From NCBI RefSeq assembly GCF_000716875.1, contig NZ_JNWQ01000042.1:1-57206 (forward strand): 57,206 bases of DNA, written 5' to 3'. This DNA comes from Streptomyces novaecaesareae (GTDB lineage: Bacteria; Actinomycetota; Actinomycetes; Streptomycetales; Streptomycetaceae). This document shows, piece after piece, positions 45,033 through 53,919 of this stretch. How positions within the stretch are numbered: position 1 is the stretch's first letter; each line of letters starts with the position of its first letter. A program made the translations under genes and the position numbers. The notes beneath the pieces were generated by a model. It saw only the letters and a list, made by a program, of their open reading frames with translations, made no database searches and had not been told where the DNA came from.

Positions 45033-45594
45033 CAATTCCTGCTTTTGGGCGTGCGAGGGCCGAGCGAGGTCGTGTGGTACGCGACTTCGCCCGACGGGCC
45101 GGAGACGACCGTGGCGCCGGCGGTCGACGGAATTCGATTCCGTGGCGACGCGGCAGGTCACGGGGTGGGAAACGGACCGAGTGTGCGCACCGAGGTTCTG
45201 TGGTGTGCGGATGGTTCGTCAGCTGATGCGACATCGGGGTTGGTGGGGCCTCCCGCTCGCAGAAACCAAGGCTATCACCCCATGTGTCTTTGGATTCCAA
45301 GTCCAGTCATCAGTTGAGTCGTCATCAGGACGGTGCGGACACGACCTGAGGCCTCGTCACTGGGGCGTCTCCGGCGAAAGGCGCGCGGAGCGTGAGGTGG
45401 ATCTCGCGGCGGCCGGATCGGTGAGGGTTTCGCGTTCCGGCCGACCGGTTTTCGCGATTTCGTTTGTTGAATTAACGACATTTCATGTGGCGGCGCCTGA
45501 TTGCGGCTCGGATGTCGGAATTGCCACCCACCGTTCGGGGGGTACGGCCTCCGCCTTTCGGCGGGATTCGCCGGATTCTCCAGGCAGGAAGGGG
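45033..45594. other. Intergenic region upstream of the ligase operon
   Basis: 562 bp with patches of lower GC. It holds an imperfect palindrome GTTGAATTAAC (45466-45476) in an AT-rich stretch. A leftward 68-residue frame (45275-45481, start MSLIQQTKS) has AT-rich early codons and no ribosome site, so it is not called. The promoter of the five-gene operon should be in the left part, but no clear boxes are seen. Confidence 0.4.
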
Positions 45595-46083
45595 TCAGGC
45601 GCGGCCGAGGTAGTGGCGGCCCGGGATCTGCTCGAAGATCAGGTTGGTGCGGGTCTGGGCCACCGCCGGGTGGGTGGTGAGGTGGTCGACGACGAAGTCG
45701 CGCAGGGCCTCGGGGCCGGCGACGCCGACGTGCAGGAGGTAGTCGTCGGAGCCGGCCATGTGGAAGACGGCCAGGACGCCGGGCAGGTCGGGGGCGGTGC
45801 CGCGGAAGCTCTCGTTCTGTTCGCGGGTGTGGGCGCGCAGCCGGACCGAGATCATCGCCTGGAGCGGCAGGCCGATGGCCGCCGGGTCGACGTCGGCGCG
45901 GTAGCCGCGGATGACGTCGCGGTCCTGGAGGGCGCGGACGCGGGCCAGGCAGGTGGAGGGGGCGATGCCCACCGCCTCGGCGAGGGCGTTGTTGGGGAGG
46001 CGGGCGTTGTCGGCCAGGGCGCGGATGATCGCCCGGTCCGTGTCGTCGATGGGGGGCCGCCGGCGCTGCGGATTGTTCGGCAT
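45595..46083 (-). CDS. AsnC/Lrp family transcriptional regulator
   Basis: 162 aa, usual length. N-terminal helix-turn-helix: IDDTDRAIIRALADNARLPN, then GIAPSTCLARVRALQDRDVIRGY. C-terminal RAM (amino-acid-binding) domain: VLAVFHMAGSDDYLLHVGV. Lrp/AsnC proteins sense amino acids. It is divergent from the PLP decarboxylase gene with a 160-bp region containing two dyads, so it probably controls that gene in response to the substrate amino acid. Confidence 0.93.
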   Translation of the reverse strand: MPNNPQRRRPPIDDTDRAIIRALADNARLPNNALAEAVGIAPSTCLARVRALQDRDVIRGYRADVDPAAIGLPLQAMISVRLRAHTREQNESFRGTAPDLPGVLAVFHMAGSDDYLLHVGVAGPEALRDFVVDHLTTHPAVAQTRTNLIFEQIPGRHYLGRA

Positions 46084-46124
46084 GCCTGCCAGGATTCCAG
46101 CCGATTCCGTCGATGAGCAAACCG

Positions 46125-46176
46125 ATTCGGCTTTCGACCGAATGTTCTTCGGGAGGGCTTCCGGGAATCGCCGGAA
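46125..46176. promoter_or_regulatory. Two dyads between asnC-type and decarboxylase genes
   Basis: ATTCGG - 7 nt - CCGAAT (46125-46143) and TTCCGG - 6 nt - CCGGAA (46159-46176) lie in the divergent promoter region. They are candidate operators for the AsnC-type regulator, which usually binds several phased sites. Confidence 0.5.
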
Positions 46177-46243
46177 AGTTCCATCCTGGGCGCGAGCGGC
46201 GGACGCCCCTCGACCTCCCCACCACGCCCGGAGCGCCCCGCCC

Positions 46244-47923
46244 ATGAGCTCGACCGCCACCGCCACCTTCGCCGCGCCCGTGCCCGTGACCGCGACTGCC
46301 GCCGCGACCGCCGTCGACCCGGGCCCGGAGCTGGACGGCGGTGACTTCGTGCTCCCCGCGGCCGGGCTGGACGACGACCGGCGGCTGCGCGCGCTGGACA
46401 CGGTCGACGAGTACCTGACGCGCAAGCGCAAGCACCTGGTCGGCTACCAGGCCACCCAGGACATGCAGGGCACCGCGCTGGACCTGGCCCGGTTCATGCC
46501 GAACAACATCAACAACCTCGGCGACCCGTTCCAGAGCGGCGGCTACAAGCCGAACACCAAGGTCGTCGAGCGCGCCGTCCTCGACTACTACGCGAGGCTG
46601 TGGCACGCGAAGCGCCCGCACGACCCCGCCGACCCCGAGTCGTACTGGGGCTACATGCTGTCCATGGGCTCGACCGAGGGCAACATGTACGCGCTCTGGA
46701 ACGCCCGCGACTACCTCAGCGGCAAGGCACTGATCCACCCGCCGGCCGCCCCCCGGGACGAGCTGCGCTACGTCCAGGCCGCGCCCGACCGGCACAACCC
46801 GAACGCCCACCGCCCGGTGGCGTTCTACTCCGAGGACACCCACTACTCCTTCGCCAAGGCCGTCCGGGTGCTGGCCGTCGAGACCTTCCACGCCGTCGGC
46901 CTGGAGCTGTACCCGGACGAGTGCCCGCTGCTCGACCCGGCCACCGGGCGCCGCGAGTGGCCGGCCGAGGTGCCGTCCCGCCCGGGCCCGTCCGGGTTCT
47001 CCTGGGACGGCCCGGGCGAGATCGACGTCGACGCGCTCGCCGTGCTGGTCGAGTTCTTCGCCGCCAAGGGGCACCCGATCTTCGTCAACCTCAACCTCGG
47101 CAGCACCTTCAAGGGCGCCCACGACGACGTCCGAACGGTCTGCGAGCGCCTGCTGCCGATCTTCGAGCGGTACGGCCTGCTGCGGCGCGAGGTGGCGTAC
47201 GGGGCGGACCCGCACACCGGGCAGCCGCTGGTCGACGTGCGCCGCGGCTTCTGGATCCACGTGGACGGGGCGCTCGGCGCCGGCTACGCGCCGTTCCTGC
47301 GGATGGCCTCCCAGGACCGGGCGTACGGCTGGACGCCGGAGACGGAACTGCCGGAGTTCGACTTCGGACTCGCCCTGCCCACCGCCGAGCACGGCGAGGT
47401 CGACATGGTCTCCTCGATCGCGATGAGCGGCCACAAGTGGGCCGGCGCGCCGTGGCCCTGCGGCATCTACATGACGAAGGTGAAGTACCAGATCTCGCCG
47501 CCGTCCCAGCCGGACTACATAGGCGCGCCCGACACCACCTTCGCCGGCTCCCGCAACGGCTTCTCGCCGCTGATCCTCTGGGACCACCTGTCCCGCCACT
47601 CCTACCAGGACCAGGTCGACCGGATCCGCACGGCTCAGGAGCTCGCCGACCACCTGGAGCGGCGCCTGCTGGCCATGGAGCAGGAGCTCGGCGTCGAGCT
47701 CTGGCCCGCCCGCACCCCGGGCGCCGTCACCGTACGGTTCCGCAAGCCCAGCGCCGAGCTGGTGGCGAAGTGGTCGCTGTCCTCGCAGGACGTGCTGCTC
47801 GTCCCCGGCGACGAGTCCACCCGCCGCAGCTACGTGCACGTCTTCGTGATGCCCTCGGTCGACCGCGAGAAGCTGGACGCCCTGCTCGCCGACCTCGCCG
47901 AGGACCCCGCCATCCTGGGCTGA
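46244..47923 (+). CDS. PLP-dependent amino acid decarboxylase (valine/histidine decarboxylase-like)
   Basis: 559 aa, group II decarboxylase fold. ARFMPNNINNLGDPF, YYARLWHAK, YMLSMGSTEGNMYALWNARDYL, the HVDGALGAGY aspartate near residue 343, and SGHKWAGAPWP with the Schiff-base Lys are all in place. The sequence resembles Streptomyces valine decarboxylase (VlmD of valanimycin biosynthesis) and HDC-like enzymes, so the product is likely a small amine plus CO2. ATG 46244 has GGAG ten bases upstream. It is controlled from the divergent AsnC-type promoter. The substrate call is tentative. Confidence 0.87.
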   Translation: MSSTATATFAAPVPVTATAAATAVDPGPELDGGDFVLPAAGLDDDRRLRALDTVDEYLTRKRKHLVGYQATQDMQGTALDLARFMPNNINNLGDPFQSGGYKPNTKVVERAVLDYYARLWHAKRPHDPADPESYWGYMLSMGSTEGNMYALWNARDYLSGKALIHPPAAPRDELRYVQAAPDRHNPNAHRPVAFYSEDTHYSFAKAVRVLAVETFHAVGLELYPDECPLLDPATGRREWPAEVPSRPGPSGFSWDGPGEIDVDALAVLVEFFAAKGHPIFVNLNLGSTFKGAHDDVRTVCERLLPIFERYGLLRREVAYGADPHTGQPLVDVRRGFWIHVDGALGAGYAPFLRMASQDRAYGWTPETELPEFDFGLALPTAEHGEVDMVSSIAMSGHKWAGAPWPCGIYMTKVKYQISPPSQPDYIGAPDTTFAGSRNGFSPLILWDHLSRHSYQDQVDRIRTAQELADHLERRLLAMEQELGVELWPARTPGAVTVRFRKPSAELVAKWSLSSQDVLLVPGDESTRRSYVHVFVMPSVDREKLDALLADLAEDPAILG

Positions 47924-47992
47924 TCTGTCTGCTCCAGCCGCCGAGGTACCGGACGGACACGGAGTGTAGCCGTACAGTGCTCCGGTCGGCGT

Positions 47993-48028
47993 GATGCACG
48001 TGATGCACGTAATTCACGTCATTCACCT
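47993..48028. repeat. 9-bp tandem repeat upstream of the histidine kinase
   Basis: Four consecutive 9-bp units: GATGCACGT twice, then AATTCACGT and CATTCACCT, 81 bp before the kinase ATG. They could be repeated binding sites for a regulator or a simple sequence repeat. Confidence 0.65.
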
Positions 48029-48108
48029 GGTGCGGGAGACGGGACCGGTGGCCCGTGCGGTCGGGACGGCGGGCCGGGCAGCCTGGAACGGCTCAGGGAG
48101 GTGGGCGG

Positions 48109-50151
48109 ATGAGAGGGTTCGGGATCGGCGGCGCCGGCGTTGCCACGGCTCTGGCGACGGCCGGGACCGCGCTGTCGTGCGCGGCGGTGTGGTCGTTCCT
48201 CGCACTCACCCACCCCGGGGTGCGCGGTGTCAGCGAGCACTACTTCTACGACGGCGTCTGGGTCGCGGTCGGCCTGACGTTCTCGCTCGCAGGCCTGTTC
48301 CTGGTGGTCAACCGGAACGGCCAGGCCTTGGGGGTGCTGCTGCTGGTCGCCGGTCTGCTGCAGTCGCTGCGCATGCTGGTGCTGCTGGCGGCCGCACTCG
48401 CCGGAGCCGGGCCGGCGGTCGTCGCGGTGACCGCAGCGGTGGCGCTGGCCGCCGAAATCACCAATGCCTTCGTGGTGGTGGGCCTCCCGCTCTGGCTCCC
48501 CGATGCCCGTCTGCCCGGCGGGGTCTGGCGCTGCCTCACCGTCCTGGTGGCCGCCTGGAGCGCCCTGCTCGCCTTCGCTGACACCGCCCAGGTGCCCGTG
48601 TGGTACGGCCTGGCGAACCCGCTCCACCACACCGCGCTGTACACCTGGCTGGACGGGTGGCTCGGTCCGTACACCTTCGACCTCTTCGCCGCGAGCCTCG
48701 TGCTCACCCTGGCGGTGGCCGCGGTCCGCTGGTGGCGCCTGCCCGGACCACACCCGTACCTGCGCGCGGTGCTGGCCGCCTACGTCGTCTGGGCCGCGCT
48801 CGCCGCTGTCCCGCACTACGTCGGCGACTACCCCGGGTGGATGCCCTACGCGGTCATCGTGACCGGCGAGGCCGCCTGGATGCTGGTGCCGATCGCCGCC
48901 TTCCGCCGCGACCGCGAGCTCTCCCTGGACCGGGTCACCCGGCGCTACCTGGCCGCGTACGCGTTCTGCGCGCTGCTGTTCGTCGGCGCGCTGCTCGGCG
49001 CCTACCTGGGGCACCGCCTGCTGCCCGGCACCGGAGCCGGCACGCACTGGTGGCAGGTGGCGGCGGCCGTGGCGGTCGGTGCGTCGCTGCGCCCGGCCGC
49101 CCGGGGAGTGGGGCGCGCCGTCGACCGGTACTACTACGGCGAGCGGGCCCACCCGTACCAGCTGGTCCGGCAACTGGCGGAGCGGATGAGCCACGCCGTC
49201 GACCCGGCGGACGCGCCGCCGCTGCTCTGCCGGACGGTGGTGCAGGCCCTCGGGCTGCCGGCCGCCGCGGTGCGGGTACGGACCCGGAGCGGGCCGCGCG
49301 AGCTGGCCCGGCTCGGCACGCTCGACCCGCCCGGCGAGCGCTTTCCGCTCACCTACGAGGGCGCCGAGATCGGCGAACTGCTGGTGCCGCCCCGCCTCGG
49401 GCAGTCCGAGCTGGACCGGCAGGACCGCGAGGTGCTGCGCCTCCTCGCCGACCAGGCCTCGCCGGCGATCGCCTCGCTCGGCCTGTACCAGGACCTCCAG
49501 GCCAGCCGCGAGCAGCTCGTGGCGGCCCGCGAGGAGGAGCGCCGCCGCCTGCGCCACGACCTCCACGACGGCCTCGGCCCAGCCCTCTCCGGCCTGCGCC
49601 TGCGCATCGATGCCGCCGGAGCCGACCTGCCCGACGACTCCAGGGCCACGGCCTCGCTCACCGCGGCCTCCGCCGGCATCGGCCAGGCGATCACCGAACT
49701 CCGGCGGATCACCGACGGCCTGGGGCCCGGGCCCCTCGACGGCAAGGGGCTGGCCGACGCGCTCCGCCGGCTCGCGGACACCCTCGCCGGCCGGTCGCTC
49801 CGGGTCACCCTCGACCTGCGACCCGACCCGCTGCCCGTGCTTCCCGCCGCCGTCGAGACCGCCGTCTACCGGATCAGTGGCGAGGCCCTGAACAACGTGG
49901 TCCGGCACTCGGGCGCCACCGTCGCCCGCCTCAGCCTCCACGCCCATCACGACCGGGTCACCGTCGAGGTCGCCGACAACGGCAGGGGCTTTCCCGGCCG
50001 CGGCTGCGCATCCGGTGTGGGCCTTCGCTCCATGGCCGAGCGCGCCGAGGAGCTCGGCGGCACCTTCACCGCCGACAACGCCCCCGCCGGCGTCGTCGGT
50101 GCCGTCGTCCGGGCCGTCCTCCCGCGCGGCCAGGCCGACGGCCGCGCTTAG
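48109..50151 (+). CDS. Multi-pass membrane sensor histidine kinase (NarL/LiaS type)
   Basis: 680 aa. The N-terminal half carries about ten hydrophobic segments (to about residue 345). A poorly conserved GAF-like region follows (about 375-465). HisKA_3 begins with EERRRLRHDLHDGLG; His486 is the likely phosphoacceptor. The HATPase_c has GEALNNVVRHSGAT and DNGRGFPGRG, and ends by 680. ATG 48109 has GGAGG seven bases upstream. The usual NarL-type response regulator gene is not adjacent, so it is an orphan in this window. The last four bases overlap the end of the convergent next gene. Confidence 0.92.
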   Translation: MRGFGIGGAGVATALATAGTALSCAAVWSFLALTHPGVRGVSEHYFYDGVWVAVGLTFSLAGLFLVVNRNGQALGVLLLVAGLLQSLRMLVLLAAALAGAGPAVVAVTAAVALAAEITNAFVVVGLPLWLPDARLPGGVWRCLTVLVAAWSALLAFADTAQVPVWYGLANPLHHTALYTWLDGWLGPYTFDLFAASLVLTLAVAAVRWWRLPGPHPYLRAVLAAYVVWAALAAVPHYVGDYPGWMPYAVIVTGEAAWMLVPIAAFRRDRELSLDRVTRRYLAAYAFCALLFVGALLGAYLGHRLLPGTGAGTHWWQVAAAVAVGASLRPAARGVGRAVDRYYYGERAHPYQLVRQLAERMSHAVDPADAPPLLCRTVVQALGLPAAAVRVRTRSGPRELARLGTLDPPGERFPLTYEGAEIGELLVPPRLGQSELDRQDREVLRLLADQASPAIASLGLYQDLQASREQLVAAREEERRRLRHDLHDGLGPALSGLRLRIDAAGADLPDDSRATASLTAASAGIGQAITELRRITDGLGPGPLDGKGLADALRRLADTLAGRSLRVTLDLRPDPLPVLPAAVETAVYRISGEALNNVVRHSGATVARLSLHAHHDRVTVEVADNGRGFPGRGCASGVGLRSMAERAEELGGTFTADNAPAGVVGAVVRAVLPRGQADGRA

Positions 50152-50768
50152 GAGTTGCGGGCGGCCAGGCCCTCGGCGAGGGGGCCGAAGAGCAGGCTCC
50201 AGTTGCCCGGGAGGGCGGCGATCGCGGCGGTGAGGTAGCCGTGGACGACCGTCCACTCGTCGGGGTGGTGGAGCAGGCCGTGGGTGATGACGGCATCCAG
50301 ACAGTCGTCGACGGTGTCGGCGAAGTCGTCGTCCTCCGGCCCGGCGTAGCCCAGGCGTTCGCAGGCCGGCTCGATGTCGGCGGGCAGGCCGCTCTCCTCG
50401 TCGAGGTCGGTGACGGCGTCGAGGAGGTAGAGCAGGTGGCCGTCCGGCTCCGGGAGTTCGCCGCGCAGGCCGTCGGTGGTGAACTCCCGCTCGGCGTCGT
50501 CGTCGACGAGGTCCGAGCCGTCGACGGCGGCGGCGACCAGGGCCGCCCAGTACGCCCGGTCGTGCGGGCCGTCGCTCTGGCGCAGGTGGGCGGCGGCGAA
50601 CGCGGCCATCGCCGCCGGGTCGTCGATGAGGGGCGAGACGACCAGGTCGCTGCGGTGGTCGAAGCCGAAGAAGTGGCGGCGCCCGTCGAGCGTGAGCGAC
50701 TCGATGGCGGCGACATGGCCGACCCGTCCGGGCAACGGCTCGTACGCGGTGGCGAATTCGGTGGTCAT
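50148..50768 (-). CDS. Hypothetical acidic protein
   Basis: 206 aa, rich in Asp/Glu and Ala, no signal peptide or membrane segments. Features: HVAAIESLTLDGRRHFFGFD, SPLIDDPAAMAAFAAAHLRQ, LLYLLDAVTDLDEESG. No family was recognised. ATG 50768 has only a weak ribosome site; an upstream in-frame ATG exists. It converges with the histidine kinase with a 4-bp overlap of stops. Confidence 0.65.
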   Translation of the reverse strand: MTTEFATAYEPLPGRVGHVAAIESLTLDGRRHFFGFDHRSDLVVSPLIDDPAAMAAFAAAHLRQSDGPHDRAYWAALVAAAVDGSDLVDDDAEREFTTDGLRGELPEPDGHLLYLLDAVTDLDEESGLPADIEPACERLGYAGPEDDDFADTVDDCLDAVITHGLLHHPDEWTVVHGYLTAAIAALPGNWSLLFGPLAEGLAARNS

Positions 50769-50866
50769 GGGGACGACCGTAGTGGGCACCACCGACATCC
50801 CCTCCCGCACCGGGGTCGGGCCCCGCCGGTACGGTGATGGCTCACGTCGAGGAGGGGGCGGGCAGG

Positions 50867-51829
50867 ATGGGACCGGGAACCGGGGAGGGCGGGCGGCGCA
50901 CGCCGCTCGCGGCGCTGCGCGCACGGCTGTTGGCCGAGATCAACGCCACCGTGCACGGGCAGGACCTGCACCTGGAGCGCTACGACCGCCCGGCGGGGGA
51001 TCCGGGCCTCTTCGGCCCGGCCAGTGTGGTGTGGCAGGTGCACGGGCACCCGGCCGGGATGCTGGTGGGCGGCTTCGCGGCGCTGCTGATGCAGTCCCTG
51101 CACCCGCTCGCGATGGCCGCCGTCGACGCGCACTCCGACTTCCGGGCCGACCCGACCGGACGGCTCCACCGGACCGCCCGGTTCGTCGCCACCACGACCC
51201 TCGGCTCGACGGCGGCGGCCGAGCAGGCGATAGCCGGCGTGCGCAGGATCCACCCCCGGATCCACGGCACGGCGCCGGACGGCCGCCCCTACCGGGCCGA
51301 CGATCCGGAGCTGCTCACCTGGGTCCACACCGCCGAGGTGTACTGCTTCCTGACCGGCTATCAGGCCTACGCCGCCGACCCGTTGCCCGCCGCCGCACGT
51401 GACCAGTACTACGCCGAGGCGGCGATCGTCGCCGAACGGCTGGGCGCCGTCGGGGTACCCCGCTCCGGCGCCGAGGTGGCGGCCTATCTGGCCCGGATCC
51501 GGCCGGAGTTGCGCGTCACACCGGCGGCCCTGGACGTGCTCCGGCTGCTGCGCGGATTCGGCCGCAGCCGTCGAGAGCGGGCCGCCGTACGGGTGTTGAC
51601 GAACGCTTCGATCGACCTGCTGCCGGCCTGGGCGAGGGCCGAACTCGGCGTACGGCGGCCCCGGTTCGTCCGCGCGGCCTGGGACCGCCCGATCGCCCGG
51701 ACCGGCGGCCGGATCATGGTCTGGGCCTGCGGCCCCTCGCAGATCCGCGCCGCCGCGTACGCACGGGCCACCGCCGGGGCCGGTACGTCCGGCGTCTGCG
51801 GCGCCCCCGGTGGCGTTCCGCAGCCGTAG
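50867..51829 (+). CDS. MpaB-type oxygenase (DUF2236)
   Basis: 320 aa. Family DUF2236, which includes latex-clearing protein and fungal MpaB and whose members bind heme b. Seen: GPASVVWQVHGHPAGMLVGG, LLMQSLHPLAMAAVDAHSDF, GRLHRTARFV and LLTWVHTAEVYCFLTGYQAYA, with conserved His residues that could ligate heme. ATG 50867 has AGGGGG about eight bases upstream; ATG 50837 is an alternative that adds ten residues. Substrate is unknown. It stands alone. Confidence 0.85.
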   Translation: MGPGTGEGGRRTPLAALRARLLAEINATVHGQDLHLERYDRPAGDPGLFGPASVVWQVHGHPAGMLVGGFAALLMQSLHPLAMAAVDAHSDFRADPTGRLHRTARFVATTTLGSTAAAEQAIAGVRRIHPRIHGTAPDGRPYRADDPELLTWVHTAEVYCFLTGYQAYAADPLPAAARDQYYAEAAIVAERLGAVGVPRSGAEVAAYLARIRPELRVTPAALDVLRLLRGFGRSRRERAAVRVLTNASIDLLPAWARAELGVRRPRFVRAAWDRPIARTGGRIMVWACGPSQIRAAAYARATAGAGTSGVCGAPGGVPQP

Positions 51830-51888
51830 CCGTACGCGACGGTACTGTCACCGGGATCTGTCGGACATAACGGTTTCCCGTCGAGGTC

Positions 51889-51917
51889 TGTCCGAAAACG
51901 GACCGGGCGCCTAGGCT
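51889..51917 (+). promoter_or_regulatory. Promoter for a leaderless transcript, with embedded dyad
   Basis: TGTCCG and TAGGCT are 17 bp apart, and TAGGCT ends seven bases before the GTG start of the next gene, so the transcript would begin at the start codon. GTCCG-AAAA-CGGAC (51890-51903) overlaps the -35 and spacer and could be an operator. Confidence 0.5.
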
Positions 51918-51924
51918 GCGGCGC

Positions 51925-52869
51925 GTGTCGCTCCTTCGAAGATTCCGCGCCTCCGGCCCGCGTGTACGGCCGGAACTCGACGATGTCGAACTCGGTCGAG
52001 TCCGAAGACAGTTGAGTTCCCCAACCATGCCGGGCCAGCTGGGCATCCAGGTCGATCAGGTCGAGCGGCTGCTCCACACGGCCGGTAGGGACTGGGACCG
52101 CCGCGCGCACCGCTTCTCCGTGCTCGCCGAGGCCGCCGCCTACTCGGGGCTGGCCCGTTCCTGGCGGATGCGCCGCCCGCACGGATCGGACCCGCAGGTG
52201 TTCGAGGCGTGGACGGCGCTGTGCCGCGGCCAGCAAGAAGGGCGGATGGAGGACGCGTCCGCCGCCGTCGACCGCTGCCACAGCGCGGCCGACGCCGCTC
52301 CCGACGACCCCGAGCCCTGGGTGGTGCTGCTCGGGATTCTCCGGCTGGAGCGCGCCGACTCGCGCGAGGCCTTCGCCGTCTGGCACGAGGTGACCTCGCG
52401 CGACCCCTGGAACCGCGAGGCCCATCTGCAGATGCTGCGCTACCTGTCGCCGGAGGAGTGCGGTTCGCGCAGCAGCCAACTGGACTTCGTCCAGGGCGTC
52501 CGGGCCGCGGCGCCCACCGCCGCACCGGTCGTGGGCGTGGAACTGACCGCGCTGGTCGACGAGCACGCCCGCACGGTCGCCCGGGGCGGCATCGACGCGC
52601 TGCTGGTCCGCCGCCAGTGGGCGAACCACCGCGCCGCCACCGCGCTGGACACCGCCCTGGCCGGCTGGCCCCGCCCCGGCCACCTGCGGCACGCGGCCGC
52701 GCTGGCCGACCTGAACCTGCTCGCCTTCGCCCTCGTCCAGGCCGGCCGGGCGCGCGAGGGGGCCGACGCCTACCGCCTCATCGGTGACACCGTCACGGCC
52801 TGGCCGTGGACCTTCGACGGGGACCCGCTCGACCAGTTCGGCTACTGGCGGGCGAAGGCACTGGCCTGA
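51925..52869 (+). CDS. Hypothetical protein with TPR-like helices
   Basis: 314 aa, GTG start placed exactly where a transcript from the promoter just upstream would begin. Helical, soluble; residues about 85-165 contain paired helices (AWTALCRGQQEGRMEDASAA; PWVVLLGILRLERADSREAF) like tetratricopeptide repeats, and a second set near 240-300. No catalytic motif. Conserved-looking streptomycete protein of unknown role. It ends 18 bp from the convergent next gene. Confidence 0.7.
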   Translation: MSLLRRFRASGPRVRPELDDVELGRVRRQLSSPTMPGQLGIQVDQVERLLHTAGRDWDRRAHRFSVLAEAAAYSGLARSWRMRRPHGSDPQVFEAWTALCRGQQEGRMEDASAAVDRCHSAADAAPDDPEPWVVLLGILRLERADSREAFAVWHEVTSRDPWNREAHLQMLRYLSPEECGSRSSQLDFVQGVRAAAPTAAPVVGVELTALVDEHARTVARGGIDALLVRRQWANHRAATALDTALAGWPRPGHLRHAAALADLNLLAFALVQAGRAREGADAYRLIGDTVTAWPWTFDGDPLDQFGYWRAKALA

Positions 52870-52887
52870 TTCGCCGCTTCAGCCGGT

Positions 52888-53868
52888 TCACCCGGCGCTG
52901 AGCTGCCCGAGCTGTCGGAGCTGCCGCAGCTGCTCCGGGGTGGGGCACCAGGTCGACTCCAAGCCGTCGACGTCCCAGCCGGCGAGGCGGGCGCCGGCCT
53001 CGTAGGCGCTCTGGAGGAAGGCGAGGAGGGCCGTGGCCGGCGCGTCCGAGGTGCGGACGGTCTCGTAGGGCAGGATCGCCAGCAGGCCCGCGCCGGTCTC
53101 GGTCCAGCTGCCGGCGGCGAGCGGCTGGTCGCCCAGTCCGGCAGGCGCCGGGGCGGTGTAGGAGTAGTAGGCGGCGTCGCCCAGCCTGTCGTCACCGGGC
53201 CAGAAGCCGAACGACACGACCTCGTGGGTGTAGGCCTCCTGGGTGACGGGGTCGGTGTCCTGCAGCGGTGCCGGCCTCCCGGAGAACCTGGTGACCGCGA
53301 GGTCGAAGCTGTGCCAGAACAGGTGGACCGGGCTCGTCTTGCCGTTGAACCATCCGCTGAACTCCTCGAACACCGAGTCCGACCAGTCGAGGACCCGGCT
53401 GAAGCGCTCGACGGCGTCCCGGTCCCAGGAGGCGTGTTCCCGGTCCCGGGGGAACGGCGTCGTCATGGGGACGCCGAACGGCTGCTCCCTGATGGCGACG
53501 TCGACGCCCAGGCCGTCCAGGGCCCGGTGGAGGTGTGCGTCGAAGTCGGCGACGGACAGCCCGTCGACGAGGTCGAACGATCTCGTGCGTCCGTCGGCGG
53601 TCCGTACCAGCAGGGCGTGGTCGACGAGGTCGAGGGTGATGTCGAACGTCGTGCCCCGGTGGTGCATCCGCCGGGTCGTGAGGCCGCGCACGTCGACGTA
53701 CAGCGGGGCGTTCCACCAGTGGTTGCGCGGCGGAGTGGTCGCCAGCCGGACCTTTCCGAGGATCTGGCAGTACAGGTGCAGCGTGTCCTTGGTGGGGCGC
53801 CAGCCGGCGAGGGGCAGTTCCGGCAGCTTCGTGACCGTCTGCTCGCTACGGGTACGCATCGCATTCAT
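52888..53868 (-). CDS. DUF5996 family protein
   Basis: 326 aa. Seen: LAGWRPTKDTLHLYCQILGKVRL followed by NHWWNAPLYVDVRGLTTRRM, VHLFWHSFDLAVTRFSG and EVVSFGFWPGD, the pattern of DUF5996, a widespread actinobacterial family of unknown function. ATG 53868 has AGGAAGG eight bases upstream. It lies 51 bp downstream of the PknB-like kinase on the same strand and may be co-transcribed with it. Confidence 0.8.
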   Translation of the reverse strand: MNAMRTRSEQTVTKLPELPLAGWRPTKDTLHLYCQILGKVRLATTPPRNHWWNAPLYVDVRGLTTRRMHHRGTTFDITLDLVDHALLVRTADGRTRSFDLVDGLSVADFDAHLHRALDGLGVDVAIREQPFGVPMTTPFPRDREHASWDRDAVERFSRVLDWSDSVFEEFSGWFNGKTSPVHLFWHSFDLAVTRFSGRPAPLQDTDPVTQEAYTHEVVSFGFWPGDDRLGDAAYYSYTAPAPAGLGDQPLAAGSWTETGAGLLAILPYETVRTSDAPATALLAFLQSAYEAGARLAGWDVDGLESTWCPTPEQLRQLRQLGQLSAG

Positions 53869-53919
53869 GCCGAACGCCTTCCTGTGGCCGGGCGGCTCCC
53901 TCCAGTCTGTGCCCGCCCG

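Noticed and set aside
45275..45481. 68-residue leftward frame starting MSLIQQTKS
   Set aside because: AT-rich early codons atypical for the genome, no ribosome site, no recognisable sequence.
47941..47992. Possible terminator after the decarboxylase gene (ACCGGA ... TCCGGT)
   Set aside because: Short arms with a loop of nearly 30 bases and no T-run; not convincing.
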